Assembly (NCBI GenBank): GCA_963849305.1
Contig: CAWKGV010000006.1
Span: forward strand, 310,001-374,000
DNA length: 64,000 nt
Source: CAWKGV01 sp963849305
GTDB lineage: Bacteria > Pseudomonadota > Alphaproteobacteria > Acetobacterales > Acetobacteraceae
Direction of reading: 5' to 3'
The translations under genes and the position numbers were made by a program. This document shows positions 27,115-36,276 of the stretch, in pieces. Each line of letters opens with the position of its first letter. Position 1 is the first letter of the stretch. The notes under the pieces were generated by a model that ran no database searches, was not told the DNA's origin, and worked only from the letters and a program-made list of their open reading frames with translations.

Positions 27115-28565
27115 CAGCCTGTCGGATTCAGCCTGCCGGCTGAGCCAATGAGCAAGCCGGCTGGGGTGTTCACGCCGCCTGCAGGCGGGCAATTCGCCTG
27201 CAGTTGTAGGCGAGCGCGGTCAGGGTCCACTCGGCGGCAACCTTTTGGATGCCGCGCAGGTGGAAGCGGACGAAGCCCATGGCGCTCTTGATGATGCCAA
27301 ACACCGGTTCGATGGTCTGCTTGCGTCTTTTGTAGAGGTTCTTGGCATCTTCGGTCTCCAGCTTGGCTTTCATCGCCAGGCGCCAAGGCTCGGTGATCCG
27401 GCGCGGCGTGGTTTGCGGCGGCGGCGGACGGAAGTCGTAGGGCCGGTGCGGCTGGGTCCGCCCGATCGCCACCAATGGCTCGATGCCATGTGCGTGCAGG
27501 TCCGCCACCGCTGGGCCGCTGGCAAAACCGGTATCGGCCAGAACGATCTTGGGTAGGCCAATGGTTGTTTCCATTGCCAGGGTAGTCGCGGCAAAGCTCG
27601 GCGCATCGGCTGGGGTCGCGACCAGGTTGGTCGCCAGGATCAGTTGCGCACCGTCGGCGCACACCACCGCCTGTGCGTTGTAGGCTTGGCGGTATTCATG
27701 CGCATCCGAGCGTCGCATCAGGGCGCTGTCCGGGTCCGTAGGTTGCTTTGTCGCTCTGGTGGCGGCGTATCATCGGGCGGTTTCGGCGGCCGGCCGCGAC
27801 GCCCGTTCTTGGCGTCATAGGCGGCCTTCTTGGCCTCATAAGCTGGGCGGGCGGCCTCAGCTTCGGCGCGTGCCTCGGCTTCCAGCCGCTCGCAGGCAGC
27901 ATCGAGCTTCGCCTGGAGCGCGTTGCGCCGGGCCAGTTCTGCCGGCAACGCTTGCGGGTCGTGGTCCCCGGCGTCGGCCGCTTCGGCCTGCGCGGTCAGC
28001 GCGGCGATGTCAGCCGCCAGCTTGGCCCGCAATTCCTGCGCCCGGTCGTAGCGCACGGAGCGGATCTTCGAGGCATTGGCGTCGATCTTGGTCCCATCGA
28101 TCGACACCGTGCCGAGCCGCAGCAGCCCACTCTCGCGCGCCAGCAGCAGCACTTGCAGGAAGGCCGCCTCGAAGGCCGCTTTGTTCGAGCGTCGGAACAC
28201 CGCGATCGTGTCGTGGTCGGGGTGCAGGTTGGCCGCCACGAAGCGAACCGCGATGTCACGGTAGGTTGCCCGCTCGATCCGCCGCGACGAGAAGATGCCG
28301 TTGGCGTAGCTGTAGATCAGCAGCGCCAGCATCAGCCGCGGGTGATACTGCGGCTTGCCGCACGCTCGCTCCGCCACTCGGAACGCCCCGAGCGGTACCC
28401 GCTCCACCGCGGCCACCACGAAGTGCGCAAGATCATCCTCCGGCAGCCAAGTCTTTAGGTCGGGCGGCAGCAGAAAGGCCTGGTCGCGGTTGAACGGCAC
28501 AAAATTCGACATCCGCCAATTCTAGCCACCGATCGCGTGATCGGGTATCTCAATCCGACAGGCTG
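27115..28565 (-). mobile_element. insertion sequence with IS1182-type transposase, CTAG target duplication
   Basis: A 1451-base element with perfect 14-base terminal inverted repeats (CAGCCTGTCGGATT at the left, its complement at the right). It is flanked by CTAG at 27111-27114 and 28566-28569. It carries one transposase coding region on the minus strand. The ends are intact and the target gene is restored exactly by excision, so the insertion is recent. Confidence 0.93.
27170..28512 (-). pseudogene. IS1182-type transposase, frameshifted
   Basis: The first frame (28512-27718) reads MSNFVPFNRDQAFLLPPDLK, with the first catalytic Asp in SIDGTKIDANASK. The second (from 27718 down to 27170) contains RRSDAHEYRQAYNAQ, the Asp in VLADTGFASG and KRRKQTIEPVFGIIKSAMG with the catalytic Glu. 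One base is missing near 27737, where QSNLTDPDSALMRRSD should be continuous. Correction gives 447 residues, usual for this group. Programmed frameshifting is not known to be usual in this family, so decay or sequencing error is likelier. Confidence 0.88.
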
Positions 28566-28898
28566 CTAGGACATAATAAAGCCCAGAGCCCGTGGTGCTG
28601 CCGAACAGCGGCGCCATCTCCACGCTGTGCTCGGGGAAGTTGCGCGGCGCCTGCCATGCGATCTGATCGGGGAGCCGGATAATGGTTTCCTTCGGATCGA
28701 GCTTACTGGCCGCAGCCTCCTCGAAGTCGCACGCCAGTGCGAGCGAGGCAATAAGCGAACCGACCAGCAGATCACGGCGGTGCGAGCCCCCTACGGTGAT
28801 GGTCTGTTCGGGTTCGTGCGTTACTCGTGCGACGACCTCCCCTTGCGCCATCGGCTGCTTGATCATGTCTTGCTCCTGATCCTCCCGCCGCCTCCTAG

Positions 28899-30074
28899 GG
28901 ACACTCTGATCAAGGAGTAACCGGGCCGGCTCGGTCGAGAAAAGGAACGACAGCAACCAAATTGCGCTTGGAGTCGGGTTTTTACGACGATTTGGCCTCC
29001 CTCGCCGGCGGCAGGGCGCCATTTTGGGCGCAGATCTCCCGTCAGGCGCGCACCAGCACCTTGCGAGCGAGATGAAGGTTAGCCAGTCCACAAGTCACGA
29101 ACAGCCGGTGGGCGTTCTTGTCCAGCCCACGATAGCGCACTTTCACAAAGCCAAACACACGCTTGATCACGCCGATGCTGTGCTCGACCTTGGCTCGCAC
29201 CGTCGATTTGGTGCGGTTGCGTGCCTTCTCCGCCTCATCGACCACGCCACGATGCCGATAGCGCCGGTTGGTGAAGTCTTGCGCGTGCGGCGCATGCTCG
29301 CGGATCACCTCGCGTTGGCCGCGATAGGCCTGGTCACCCCACACCCGCGTTTCCTCGCCGTGCAGCAGATCACCAAGCACCGCCGCATCATGCACATTCG
29401 CCGCGGTGGCAACCACGGAATGGATCAGCTTGGTTTTGCTATCCACCCCGAGATGCGCCTTCATGCCAAAATACCACTGCTGGCCCTTTCTGGTCTGATG
29501 CATCTCGGGATCGCGCTGCTTGGACGCATTCTTGGTCGAACTCGGGGCGCTGATAATGGTCGCGTCGACGATTGTGCCAGTGCCCACCTTCAATCCTCGG
29601 TTCTCGAGATGTTCATTGACAGTCTCGAGTATCCGCTTGCCGAGTTCGTGCTTCTCCAGCAGGTGGCGGAATTTGCACACCGTGGTCTCGTCCGGTGCCG
29701 GCTCCCGACCGAGATCGATGCCGGCGAACTGCCGCATCGAGGCTGAAATCATACAGCGCCTCCTCCACCGCCGGATCCGAGAGGTTGAACCAGAGCTGCA
29801 GGAAGTAAATGCGCACCATGCGCTCAAGGCCGATCGGCGGACGGCCGTGGCCTGGCTTCGGATAGACCGGCTCGATCAGCCGGCAGAGGTCCTGCCACGG
29901 CACAACGCGGTCCATCTCGGCAAGGAACGCGGCGCGACGCGTGGTTTTGCTGTAGCGCTCGAAGTTGACGCTCGCCAGAGTCGCTTGTCGCATATCGGCC
30001 CCGCACGAAATCCGCAGAACCCGCCCTACAGGCTGTTCCGTGACCGTGTCGAGAGCGGCTTTTTCAGAGTGTCC
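28899..30074 (-). mobile_element. IS5-family insertion sequence, CTAG target duplication
   Basis: A 1176-base element with terminal inverted repeats GGACACTCTGA, flanked by CTAG at 28895-28898 and 30075-30078. CTAG fits the YTAR target and 4-base duplication known for the IS5 group. It lies between the nitrile hydratase alpha gene and the cupin gene, right at the alpha stop codon. Confidence 0.92.
29042..29993 (-). pseudogene. IS5-family transposase, frameshifted
   Basis: N-terminal frame (29993 down): MRQATLASVNFERYSKTTRR, GRPPIGLERMVRIYFLQLWF, NLSDPAVEEALYD. C-terminal frame to 29042: SMRQFAGIDLGREPAPDETT, the catalytic Asp in IVDATIISAPSSTKN, KGQQWYFGMKAHLGVDS, VWGDQAYRGQ, and the Glu in RAKVEHSIGVIKRVFGFVKV. 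One extra T near 29747 separates the halves. Correction gives 316 residues, full length for the family. Confidence 0.9.
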
Positions 30075-30677
30075 CTAGCTTGGTGCGTTCGGCAAGCCGG
30101 TGCCGATCATCGAATCGCGCGTGACCAGCGCGCTCAGCTCCTGTTCGCTCATCCCCTCGGTCCCGGCCGGGCGGGCGGGAAGCACGAGGTAACGCAGCTC
30201 GGCGTTGCTGTCCCAGACGCGGATTTCCGTGCTGTCCGGCAGCTCGACGCCGAATTCGCGCAGCACGCCGCGCGGGTCAATCACAGCGCGCGAGCGGTAA
30301 GGTGCCGACTTATACCAGTTCGGCGGCAGGCCGAGCGTCGGCCACGGATAGCAGGAACAGAGGGTGCAGACGACCATGTTGTGGACATCTGGCGTGTTCT
30401 CGACCACCACCATGTCCTCGCCTTGCACGCCGGTATAGCCAAGCTCGGCTATCGCGGCGGTCGCGTCGGCCAGCAGGCGCTTCTTGTAGTCCGGATCGGT
30501 CCAGGCGCGCGCGACCACCCGTGCTCCGTTATGCGGCCCGATCTTGGTTTCATAGGCATCGATGATGGCATCGAGCGCCTTGGGATCGACCAGCCCCTTT
30601 TCCACCAGCAGGGATTCGAGCGCCTTCACCCGGAGCGCGGTGTCGGATTGCGGCGCCTCGTGTTCCGCATGGGCCAT
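30075..30677 (-). CDS. nthA: nitrile hydratase alpha subunit, cobalt type
   Basis: The metal-binding subunit, 200 residues. The active-site motif is VCTLCSCY with Cys104, Cys107, Ser108 and Cys109. Thr105 marks the non-corrin cobalt type (iron enzymes have Ser there). AWTDPDYKKRLLADATAAI and ENTPDVHNMVVCTLCSC are family-typical. AGAGGAG precedes the ATG. The stop codon TAG lies inside the CTAG duplicated by the IS5 insertion, so the protein is unchanged while downstream genes may be cut off from its promoter. Confidence 0.96.
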   Translation of the reverse strand: MAHAEHEAPQSDTALRVKALESLLVEKGLVDPKALDAIIDAYETKIGPHNGARVVARAWTDPDYKKRLLADATAAIAELGYTGVQGEDMVVVENTPDVHNMVVCTLCSCYPWPTLGLPPNWYKSAPYRSRAVIDPRGVLREFGVELPDSTEIRVWDSNAELRYLVLPARPAGTEGMSEQELSALVTRDSMIGTGLPNAPS

Positions 30678-30715
30678 GAAGTTGCTCCTCTGGTTGCTTC
30701 TGCGCGTCCAGACCG

Positions 30716-32242
30716 CTACCTTTGTGCCTTCCAGTCGACGCCGGCTTCGAAGGCGCCTGCGGCGCGATAGATGGTCTCCTCATCGTACATGCGCCCAACC
30801 AGCATCGCGCCCACTGGCAGCCCGTCCACCATGCCGCACGGCAGGCTCATGGCCGGATGGTGCGTGCAATCGAACGGCGCGGTGTTGGGCAGCATCTCCA
30901 GGCCGCGCTGGATGATCTCGGTGGTGGGCGCGTGAGCGGCGGGCAGTTTGGTCGCCGGCATCGGCAGCGTCGGCATCAGCAGCAAGTCGTAGCTCGACAA
31001 CACCGCGTCGTACGCCGCGCGCAGCCGCCGCACCAAATTCTGCGCCTTGCCGTAGTAATGGCCACGATGGCGCGTGACCATGTAATGGCCGAGTAGCATG
31101 GTGCTTTTCAGGGTCTCCGACAGCTCGTCAGCACGGGTCCGCCAGTTGCTGTGGAAGTCGAGCAGCGAGTTGACGTAGAGGCCCTGCCAGTTGAAGCCGA
31201 ATCCGTTACCCAGCATCATCTGCATGGTCGCACCCTCGGCGGCGACCGGCAGCCAGATCGCGGGGCCGAGCCGGTGCATCGGGATCGACACCCGCTCCAC
31301 CGTGGCGCCGAGGCCCCGGAAGCGATCGGCGGCAGCGCGCACCAACGCATCGGATGCCTCGACCGAGTTCTCATGGCCGAAGCCCTCGTCCACCAGCGCG
31401 ATGCGCAGTCCGCTCGTGCCACGACCGATCGCGTCGCGGTAGGGCTTGGCCTGGCCGCCATATTGCCTGGGATCGAGCCCGTCCGGGCCGGCCAGCACCT
31501 CCAGCAGCAGGGCATTGTCCTCGACAGTGGCGGTCATCGGCCCGGTGTGATCGAGCGTCAGCTCGATCGGCATGATGCCGGTGTATGGGACGAGACCATG
31601 CGTGGGCTTCAGGCCGTAGATGCCGCAGAACGACGCGGGCATCCGGATCGAGCCGCCCTGGTCGCCGCCGAGCGCCATCGGCACCTCGCCGGCCGCGACC
31701 ACGGCGCCGCTGCCGGACGACGAGCCGCCGGCCGAGTAGCCCATCCGGTGCGGGTTGTGCACCAGCCCGGTGGAGGCGGTGTGGCTGGAGCCGGAGAAGC
31801 AGAAATACTCGCACACCGTCTTGCCGACGATGGTGCCGCCGGCATCGAGGATGCGGGTCACGACCGTCGCGTCCACGTCCGGCACGTAGCCTTCCAGGGT
31901 GGAAGCGCCGTTCATCATCGGCACGCCGGCGATGCAGATATTATCCTTGATGGCGACGGTCTTGCCCTTGAGCTTGCCCGACGCGGCGCCCTCGATCCGG
32001 GTCTTCACGTACCACGCGCCGTACTTGTTCTCGGCGGCCGAGGGCCGGCCGCCTGGCGTGCGCGGGTAGCGCACCGGCGGCAGTTCGTCGGGCATCTGGT
32101 CGATGACGTTGTACGCGGCGATCCCGCCGGTGAGGAAGGCGCGATGCTGCGCCAGCTCATCGTCGCTCATGGTCATGCCGAGTTCCCCGGCGACCTCGCG
32201 AAGCTCGTCAATGTTGGGTAGCTTGAGGGTTCCGAGCGGCAT
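30716..32242 (-). CDS. amidase (amidase signature family)
   Basis: Hydrolyses amides to acids, here probably the products of the nitrile hydratase. It has 508 residues from ATG at 32242 (MPLGTLKLPNIDEL). The Ser-cisSer-Lys triad is visible: Lys in KTVAIKDNIC, Ser in GGDQGGSIRMPAS, and the Gly/Ser-rich GYSAGGSSSGSGAVVAAG. It lies 38 bases upstream of nthA on the same strand, a common arrangement for the two-step nitrile pathway. The region 32243-32345 upstream presumably holds the operon promoter. Confidence 0.94.
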   Translation of the reverse strand: MPLGTLKLPNIDELREVAGELGMTMSDDELAQHRAFLTGGIAAYNVIDQMPDELPPVRYPRTPGGRPSAAENKYGAWYVKTRIEGAASGKLKGKTVAIKDNICIAGVPMMNGASTLEGYVPDVDATVVTRILDAGGTIVGKTVCEYFCFSGSSHTASTGLVHNPHRMGYSAGGSSSGSGAVVAAGEVPMALGGDQGGSIRMPASFCGIYGLKPTHGLVPYTGIMPIELTLDHTGPMTATVEDNALLLEVLAGPDGLDPRQYGGQAKPYRDAIGRGTSGLRIALVDEGFGHENSVEASDALVRAAADRFRGLGATVERVSIPMHRLGPAIWLPVAAEGATMQMMLGNGFGFNWQGLYVNSLLDFHSNWRTRADELSETLKSTMLLGHYMVTRHRGHYYGKAQNLVRRLRAAYDAVLSSYDLLLMPTLPMPATKLPAAHAPTTEIIQRGLEMLPNTAPFDCTHHPAMSLPCGMVDGLPVGAMLVGRMYDEETIYRAAGAFEAGVDWKAQR

Positions 32243-32345
32243 GGTTCGGTGTCTCCCTGGACGGAACGACAGGTCTCGACAGTCGGGCCGATCCGAACTC
32301 TTACACCGGCACCGGTTGCGCGCAATTGGGGGCACAAGCCAGCGC

Positions 32346-33185
32346 ATGAGCGATCCGATCCTCCAATGTCTCGTCAAGAGCCTGGAACCGGTCAAGGGAT
32401 TGGCGGCCCTGGTGCTCGGGGGATCACGGGCGCGCGGAACGGCGCACCCAAGTTCCGATTACGACCTGGGACTCTATTACGAAGCCGGCGTTCCACTTGA
32501 CGTTAACGAGCTGCGAACCGCGATCACATCCCTGGTCGATGATCCGGCCAAGGCCGCGCTGACCGATTTCGGCGGATGGGGGCCTTGGACCAATGGCGGA
32601 GGATGGCTCTTCATCTCAGGCCGTAAGGTTGACCTTTTGTATCGAGATTTAGCGCGGGTGCGCGCCGTCATCGCAGAGTGCAGGGCGGGTCAGGTGTCCA
32701 TGAACTAGCAACCCGGCCATCCGCACGGCTTCTGCTCCGCCATCTGGATGGGCGAGGTTGCGTTGTGCTTGCCACTCCTGGATCCTACCGATGCTATCGC
32801 CGACCTGAAGAAGCAGACCCGACCGTTCCCCACGGCGCTTCGGGACGCCCTGATTGCCCGATTTCAGTGGGAGGTGCTTTTCAGCATCGAGAATGCGGAG
32901 ATCGCGGTGGCACGTGGCGAGCAAACTCACATCGCCGGCTGCGTCTACCGAGCGCTCTGCTATGTCGCCCAGGTGCTCTTCGCGGCGAATGCGCGTTATC
33001 TCATCAACGAGAAGGGCGCCCTGGCCGAAGAAGAAACATTTCCGTTCACGATTCAAGGGGCGGCTCGGACGATCGCCGAAGTATGGGCAGCCGTTGGGGG
33101 CAGAGACTTCGGCTTGGCTCTCCAGCTTCTCCGAAGGATGGCCGCGGACTCGGAAATCGCCCTAAGGGAGGGTCGTCCAAACTAG
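32346..33185 (+). pseudogene. nucleotidyltransferase-domain protein with in-frame amber codon
   Basis: An MNT-type nucleotidyltransferase of about 279 residues. The motif LGGSRARGTAHPSSDYDLGL holds the catalytic Asp pair. A single TAG at 32706-32708 interrupts an otherwise open frame: VSMN, stop, QPGHPHGFCSAIWMGEV. The second half (CLPLLDPTDAIADLKKQTRP to REGRPN) keeps coding character. The Q following suggests the missing residue was Tyr. Either a nonsense mutation or a sequencing error. The substrate is unknown; it is divergent from the amidase gene. Confidence 0.8.
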
Positions 33186-33279
33186 ACTAATAGAGCGGAG
33201 CGTTGGGTTGACCGGTTCACGCCTCCCTCCCGCGAAGGTAGCGGGTCGTGCCTGCGGGCGGTTGGGACAATCTGATCAT

Positions 33280-33313
33280 GCCAACGCGGGATATAGCTAT
33301 ATCCCGCGTTGGC
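33280..33313. repeat. perfect 34-base palindrome
   Basis: GCCAACGCGGGATATAG is followed directly by its exact complement, with no spacer. It lies between two convergent genes, so it could be a bidirectional terminator, although no T-run follows. The AT-rich centre and perfect symmetry would also fit a protein-binding or recombination site. Confidence 0.7.
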
Positions 33314-33337
33314 TAAGGCGTTTGCCAGCGGCTCGCC

Positions 33338-34243
33338 TCACGCGAGCGGGCGATTCGCCAGCACCTCCAACCTTCTAAGCGGCGAACGATCGGGCTCGCG
33401 CATGGCGTCCACGGGCAGGTGAAATGTCTGCTCCAGCGCGCAATGACCGGCCAGCGCCGCGTGCAGCACCTGATCGGTGAAGCAGAGCCAGGTCGAGCCC
33501 GCCGGAAAGCTGATCTCGGCACGCGGCGCAATCGATTGCCACGCCTGATCGAGCTTCGCGCGATCGTGCAAGCGCAGCATCGCTGTGTCATAGGCGCTGC
33601 GTCGGCCCTTGGTCAGACCGAGGCGGTGCAGCAGCCAGGCGCTCCCGGGCAGCGGCGGACGCACCCGCGGCAGGAAATGGCGCGCGAAATCGTCGAACGG
33701 CTCGCCGACCCGCCACGCGCGCGGCGCGCCGTCGGGGGCGATATTGCAGAACAAACGCAGGATTCGGCACCCGTGCATCGGACGGGTGGGAAAGGCGTCC
33801 ACATGTAACAGCCGGTCATCATGGCGCGGCGAATACGCGCGGCCGGCGATCTCGGTCGGCCTGAAGCTGGTCCGGGCCCGCTCCAACATCGGCGCATAGG
33901 TCGGCAGCAGATCCTTGAGCAGCCGCTCGGCGGACCCGCCGAACCGGTCCATCATGGCGGCGATCCGGGCGGCATCGGCCGCCGGTAGGGCTGTGTTGCT
34001 GGTCTGCCCGGTGGCCGGATCGAAGCTGATGTTCTTGCGCTCGCCCCCCGCCGCGGCGCCAGTCAGGAAGCCGGCCTCGTCCGGTTGCGTGCGGAAGGCG
34101 AGGCGCGGCAAGTACAGCACCCGGCCGCGCTCCAAAGCGCGGATCGCGCGATCCCGCAGATCCGGCGAGAAGGGACCATGCCAGTCGGCGACAGGCAGTT
34201 CCTCAAGTACCTCGCTCGGGTCGATGTGCGCCCGATCATTCAT
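33338..34243 (-). CDS. kdoO: Kdo hydroxylase family protein
   Basis: A 301-residue protein like the Fe(II)/2-oxoglutarate-dependent enzymes that hydroxylate Kdo in the lipopolysaccharide core. Key stretches are LHVDAFPTRPMHGCRILRLF (HxD metal ligands), NIAPDGAPRAWRVGEPF and TWLCFTDQVLHAALAGHCA with a second His. The start ATG at 34243 overlaps the phosphatase gene by eight bases. It probably acts on the inner core or a Kdo-lipid A precursor. The assignment rests on family pattern only. Confidence 0.85.
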   Translation of the reverse strand: MNDRAHIDPSEVLEELPVADWHGPFSPDLRDRAIRALERGRVLYLPRLAFRTQPDEAGFLTGAAAGGERKNISFDPATGQTSNTALPAADAARIAAMMDRFGGSAERLLKDLLPTYAPMLERARTSFRPTEIAGRAYSPRHDDRLLHVDAFPTRPMHGCRILRLFCNIAPDGAPRAWRVGEPFDDFARHFLPRVRPPLPGSAWLLHRLGLTKGRRSAYDTAMLRLHDRAKLDQAWQSIAPRAEISFPAGSTWLCFTDQVLHAALAGHCALEQTFHLPVDAMREPDRSPLRRLEVLANRPLA

Positions 34244-34907
34244 GCGCCAGCACCCAGTCGTTGATGAAACTTGCCAGCCCGTGCGCGTGGAAGTCCCGCC
34301 GCAGCGCGGTTTCGTCGTAGTCCTCCCGCACCCAGTCGAGGAACGGCTTGCGGCCCTCGCCTTCGCGCGCCCAGCGCAAGAAGAATGCGTCCAGCACGCC
34401 AGTACGCGAGCGCCTGATATGGCCAAAACGAAACGAGAGCTGGCGCAGCGCCTCGGCCGCCGTGCCGCCCTCGAACAGCACGAACAGCCCGGCCGCGAGC
34501 CCGGCTCGGTCGGCGCCGGACTTGCAATGGATCAAGGCGGGCGCGCGCATGTCGCGGTAGATGTCGTGCAGGCGCAGGATGCGCTCGCGCTGCGGCGCGC
34601 CCCGGCTCTCCAGCGCCATATCGATGAAGTCGAGGCCGAGCCGACGCGCCGTATCGCGGCTGAGCGCGTCCGACCCGTTCCGGGCTTGGCCGCGCAGGTT
34701 GATGAGCGTCTTGAGCCCATGGCGCCGGGTCAGGGCGGCCAGCCGGCCAGGCGTGGGGTGGTTGCAGCGATAGAGCCGGCCGGGCGCGACTTCGGCGAAG
34801 TTGCCGAAGGCGAGGCGAAAGACGCCGTGATCGACCAGCAGCGCATCCGCCCAGGCAAGCACGCGGCCGCGGGCGGTGGCGAGGTCGCCTCGGAAAATGC
34901 TGTCCAT
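34236..34907 (-). CDS. dual-specificity/tyrosine phosphatase-like protein
   Basis: A 223-residue phosphatase. The P-loop is IHCKSGADRAG (CX5R). GRLYRCNHPTPGRLAALTRR and LINLRGQ are typical of DSP-like phosphatases. It overlaps kdoO by eight bases. Such phosphatases are often encoded near lipid A or core genes, so the substrate could be a lipid or sugar phosphate rather than a protein. That is inference. Confidence 0.82.
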   Translation of the reverse strand: MDSIFRGDLATARGRVLAWADALLVDHGVFRLAFGNFAEVAPGRLYRCNHPTPGRLAALTRRHGLKTLINLRGQARNGSDALSRDTARRLGLDFIDMALESRGAPQRERILRLHDIYRDMRAPALIHCKSGADRAGLAAGLFVLFEGGTAAEALRQLSFRFGHIRRSRTGVLDAFFLRWAREGEGRKPFLDWVREDYDETALRRDFHAHGLASFINDWVLAHE

Positions 34908-34976
34908 GAACGGATCGGGTGCCTGGAACGCTCGGTCGGCCGGCTTTGAGCACTAGCGACCGCGGCTGGCAACTGG

Positions 34977-35601
34977 CTACCCGGAACCGGCGACCAAATC
35001 CGCGACCGCGGCGCGATCCTCCCCGGCAAGCCCAGCGACCACCCCGGCGCGATCCTCAGCCGGGCGGTTCTGGCTCATCTTCCACTTGCCCTCGATCCGG
35101 GCGATCGGCATCGCGAAGCCGACGATGCCGCGCAGCATCCCATCGATAAAATCCTCCGGCGCGTCCGTCACCGCCCACGGCGTCGAGCGAGCGCCCTCAT
35201 GCCGATCGGTGAGCCGCGTGACGTGCTGGCGCAAGCGTTCGGGGTCGTCGAAGAAGCTGATCGGGCCGTACGCGTGGACCGCGACGTAGTTCCAGGTCGG
35301 CACGACCTTGCCGGTACTGCGCTTGGTCGCATACCAGGAAGGCGTGATGTAGGCGTCCGGTCCCTGGAAGATCGCGAGGGCCTCGAGATTACCGGCTGCG
35401 CCGCGCGCCTGCGGGTTGGGTTTCGCGAGATGGCCGAGCAGCGTCCCGTACGGGGTCGGCTCGGGATCGAGCAGCATCGGAACGTGGCTGGCGATCAAGC
35501 CCTCGTGGCGTCAACGTGACCAGCGTGGCGAGGCTACTGCCGCGAATTGCTGCGTGCAGGACATCGAGCCGATCTTCCCGAAATGCCGCGGGCAGGTACA
35601 T
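34977..35601 (-). pseudogene. FMN-binding PaiB-type protein, frameshifted
   Basis: MYLPAAFREDRLDVLHAAIR begins the family. One extra base near 35501 moves the frame within LTPRGL, after which IASHVPMLLDPEPTPYGTLL, PDAYITPSWYATK, VVPTWNYVAVHAYG and VGFAMPIARIEGKWKMSQNR follow in the other frame. Correction gives 207 residues, the usual PaiB length. PaiB-type proteins bind FMN; a role in transcription control is known only for some. A sequencing error is possible. Confidence 0.85.
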
Positions 35602-35614
35602 TAAGAAACCTCGA

Positions 35615-36190
35615 TCACTGGCTGGCGTGCGCGAGGCCCAGAGCCGAATAGAACCGCATACTGGGAGGCCAGGCCTGCATCAAATCGCCTCGCCAGGCAA
35701 CAATACCCCAGGCGAACAGCGCCAGCACGAGCGCGCTGGCGGCCCAGCCGAGCCGAGCCGAGCGCTGATTTCCCGGCCGGCGCGCCGACTGCGCGAGCCG
35801 CTCCATGGCAGTGAGCGGCGCGGGTCCGAGGGGCTTGTTCGTGATCCATATCCCGTCTGGCGCGATCTCGTCCGACGTTGTCCCCTCTCGCGTTGCCCCC
35901 TCTGGCGCTATCTCGTCTGGCGCAGGGGCATATTCGCCGTGCGGGGCAACCTTCTGGGGTAGCGGAGCTTCCTCCGCAATGCGCGCTCGGGGCTTGAGGA
36001 CCGGCTGGGGGATGCTGGCAGTTCGCGGCATCTCCGGTTCAGCGGGATGCACGGGCAGCGCCTCCGGCCGCCAGTCGTTGCTGCAGCGGGCGCAGCGAAC
36101 CGACTTGCGCCCAGCCAGCAAAGCCTCGGGCACGTCATAGGCGGCGGCGCAACTCGGACAGGCGATTCGCATGGGTTTTCGCTGTGACAT
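35615..36190 (-). CDS. zinc-ribbon (MJ0042-type) membrane protein
   Basis: A 191-residue protein. The N-terminal CPSC and CARC pairs (MRIACPSCAAAYDVP to RCARCSNDW) form the zinc ribbon often seen next to ftsE in alphaproteobacteria. A charged, Pro-rich linker is followed by one membrane helix (LGWAASALVLALFAWGIVA). The start may be 36190 (MSQRKP) or 36172 (MRIACPS). Divergent from ftsE. Function unknown. Confidence 0.82.
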   Translation of the reverse strand: MSQRKPMRIACPSCAAAYDVPEALLAGRKSVRCARCSNDWRPEALPVHPAEPEMPRTASIPQPVLKPRARIAEEAPLPQKVAPHGEYAPAPDEIAPEGATREGTTSDEIAPDGIWITNKPLGPAPLTAMERLAQSARRPGNQRSARLGWAASALVLALFAWGIVAWRGDLMQAWPPSMRFYSALGLAHASQ

Positions 36191-36276
36191 GATGGTGGGG
36201 AGCCGAGGTCCGCGATGCAACGTGGATTTCACGCCGCGAGCAGTGGCAGATAGCCACCCGGCAAGGGCCGAATCCG

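Larger units (their letters stand above)
26827..28866 (-). pseudogene. cupin protein of the nitrile hydratase operon, split by an IS
   Basis: The 5' part (28866-28566) encodes about 100 residues, with a twin-arginine-like stretch (HRRDLLVGSLIASLAL) and ending GSGLYYVL. The 3' part (27110-26827) continues VRWYPGYMSAPHTYVTN to GWRRV. Removing the IS and one CTAG copy (27111-28565) joins them exactly in frame as GLYYVLVRWYPG. The intact protein would be 194 residues with cupin motifs HTYVTNRLCVVISG and PPGSFVERVAHTPHYDG. The ATG has AGGAGC upstream. The gene lies between alpha and beta nitrile hydratase genes. Its function is unknown, and it is now surely broken. Confidence 0.88.

Noticed and set aside
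27718..27740. Programmed frameshift in the IS1182-type transposase
   Set aside because: I saw no obvious slippery run, and this family normally has one continuous transposase; a lost base fits better, and the window has many such indels.
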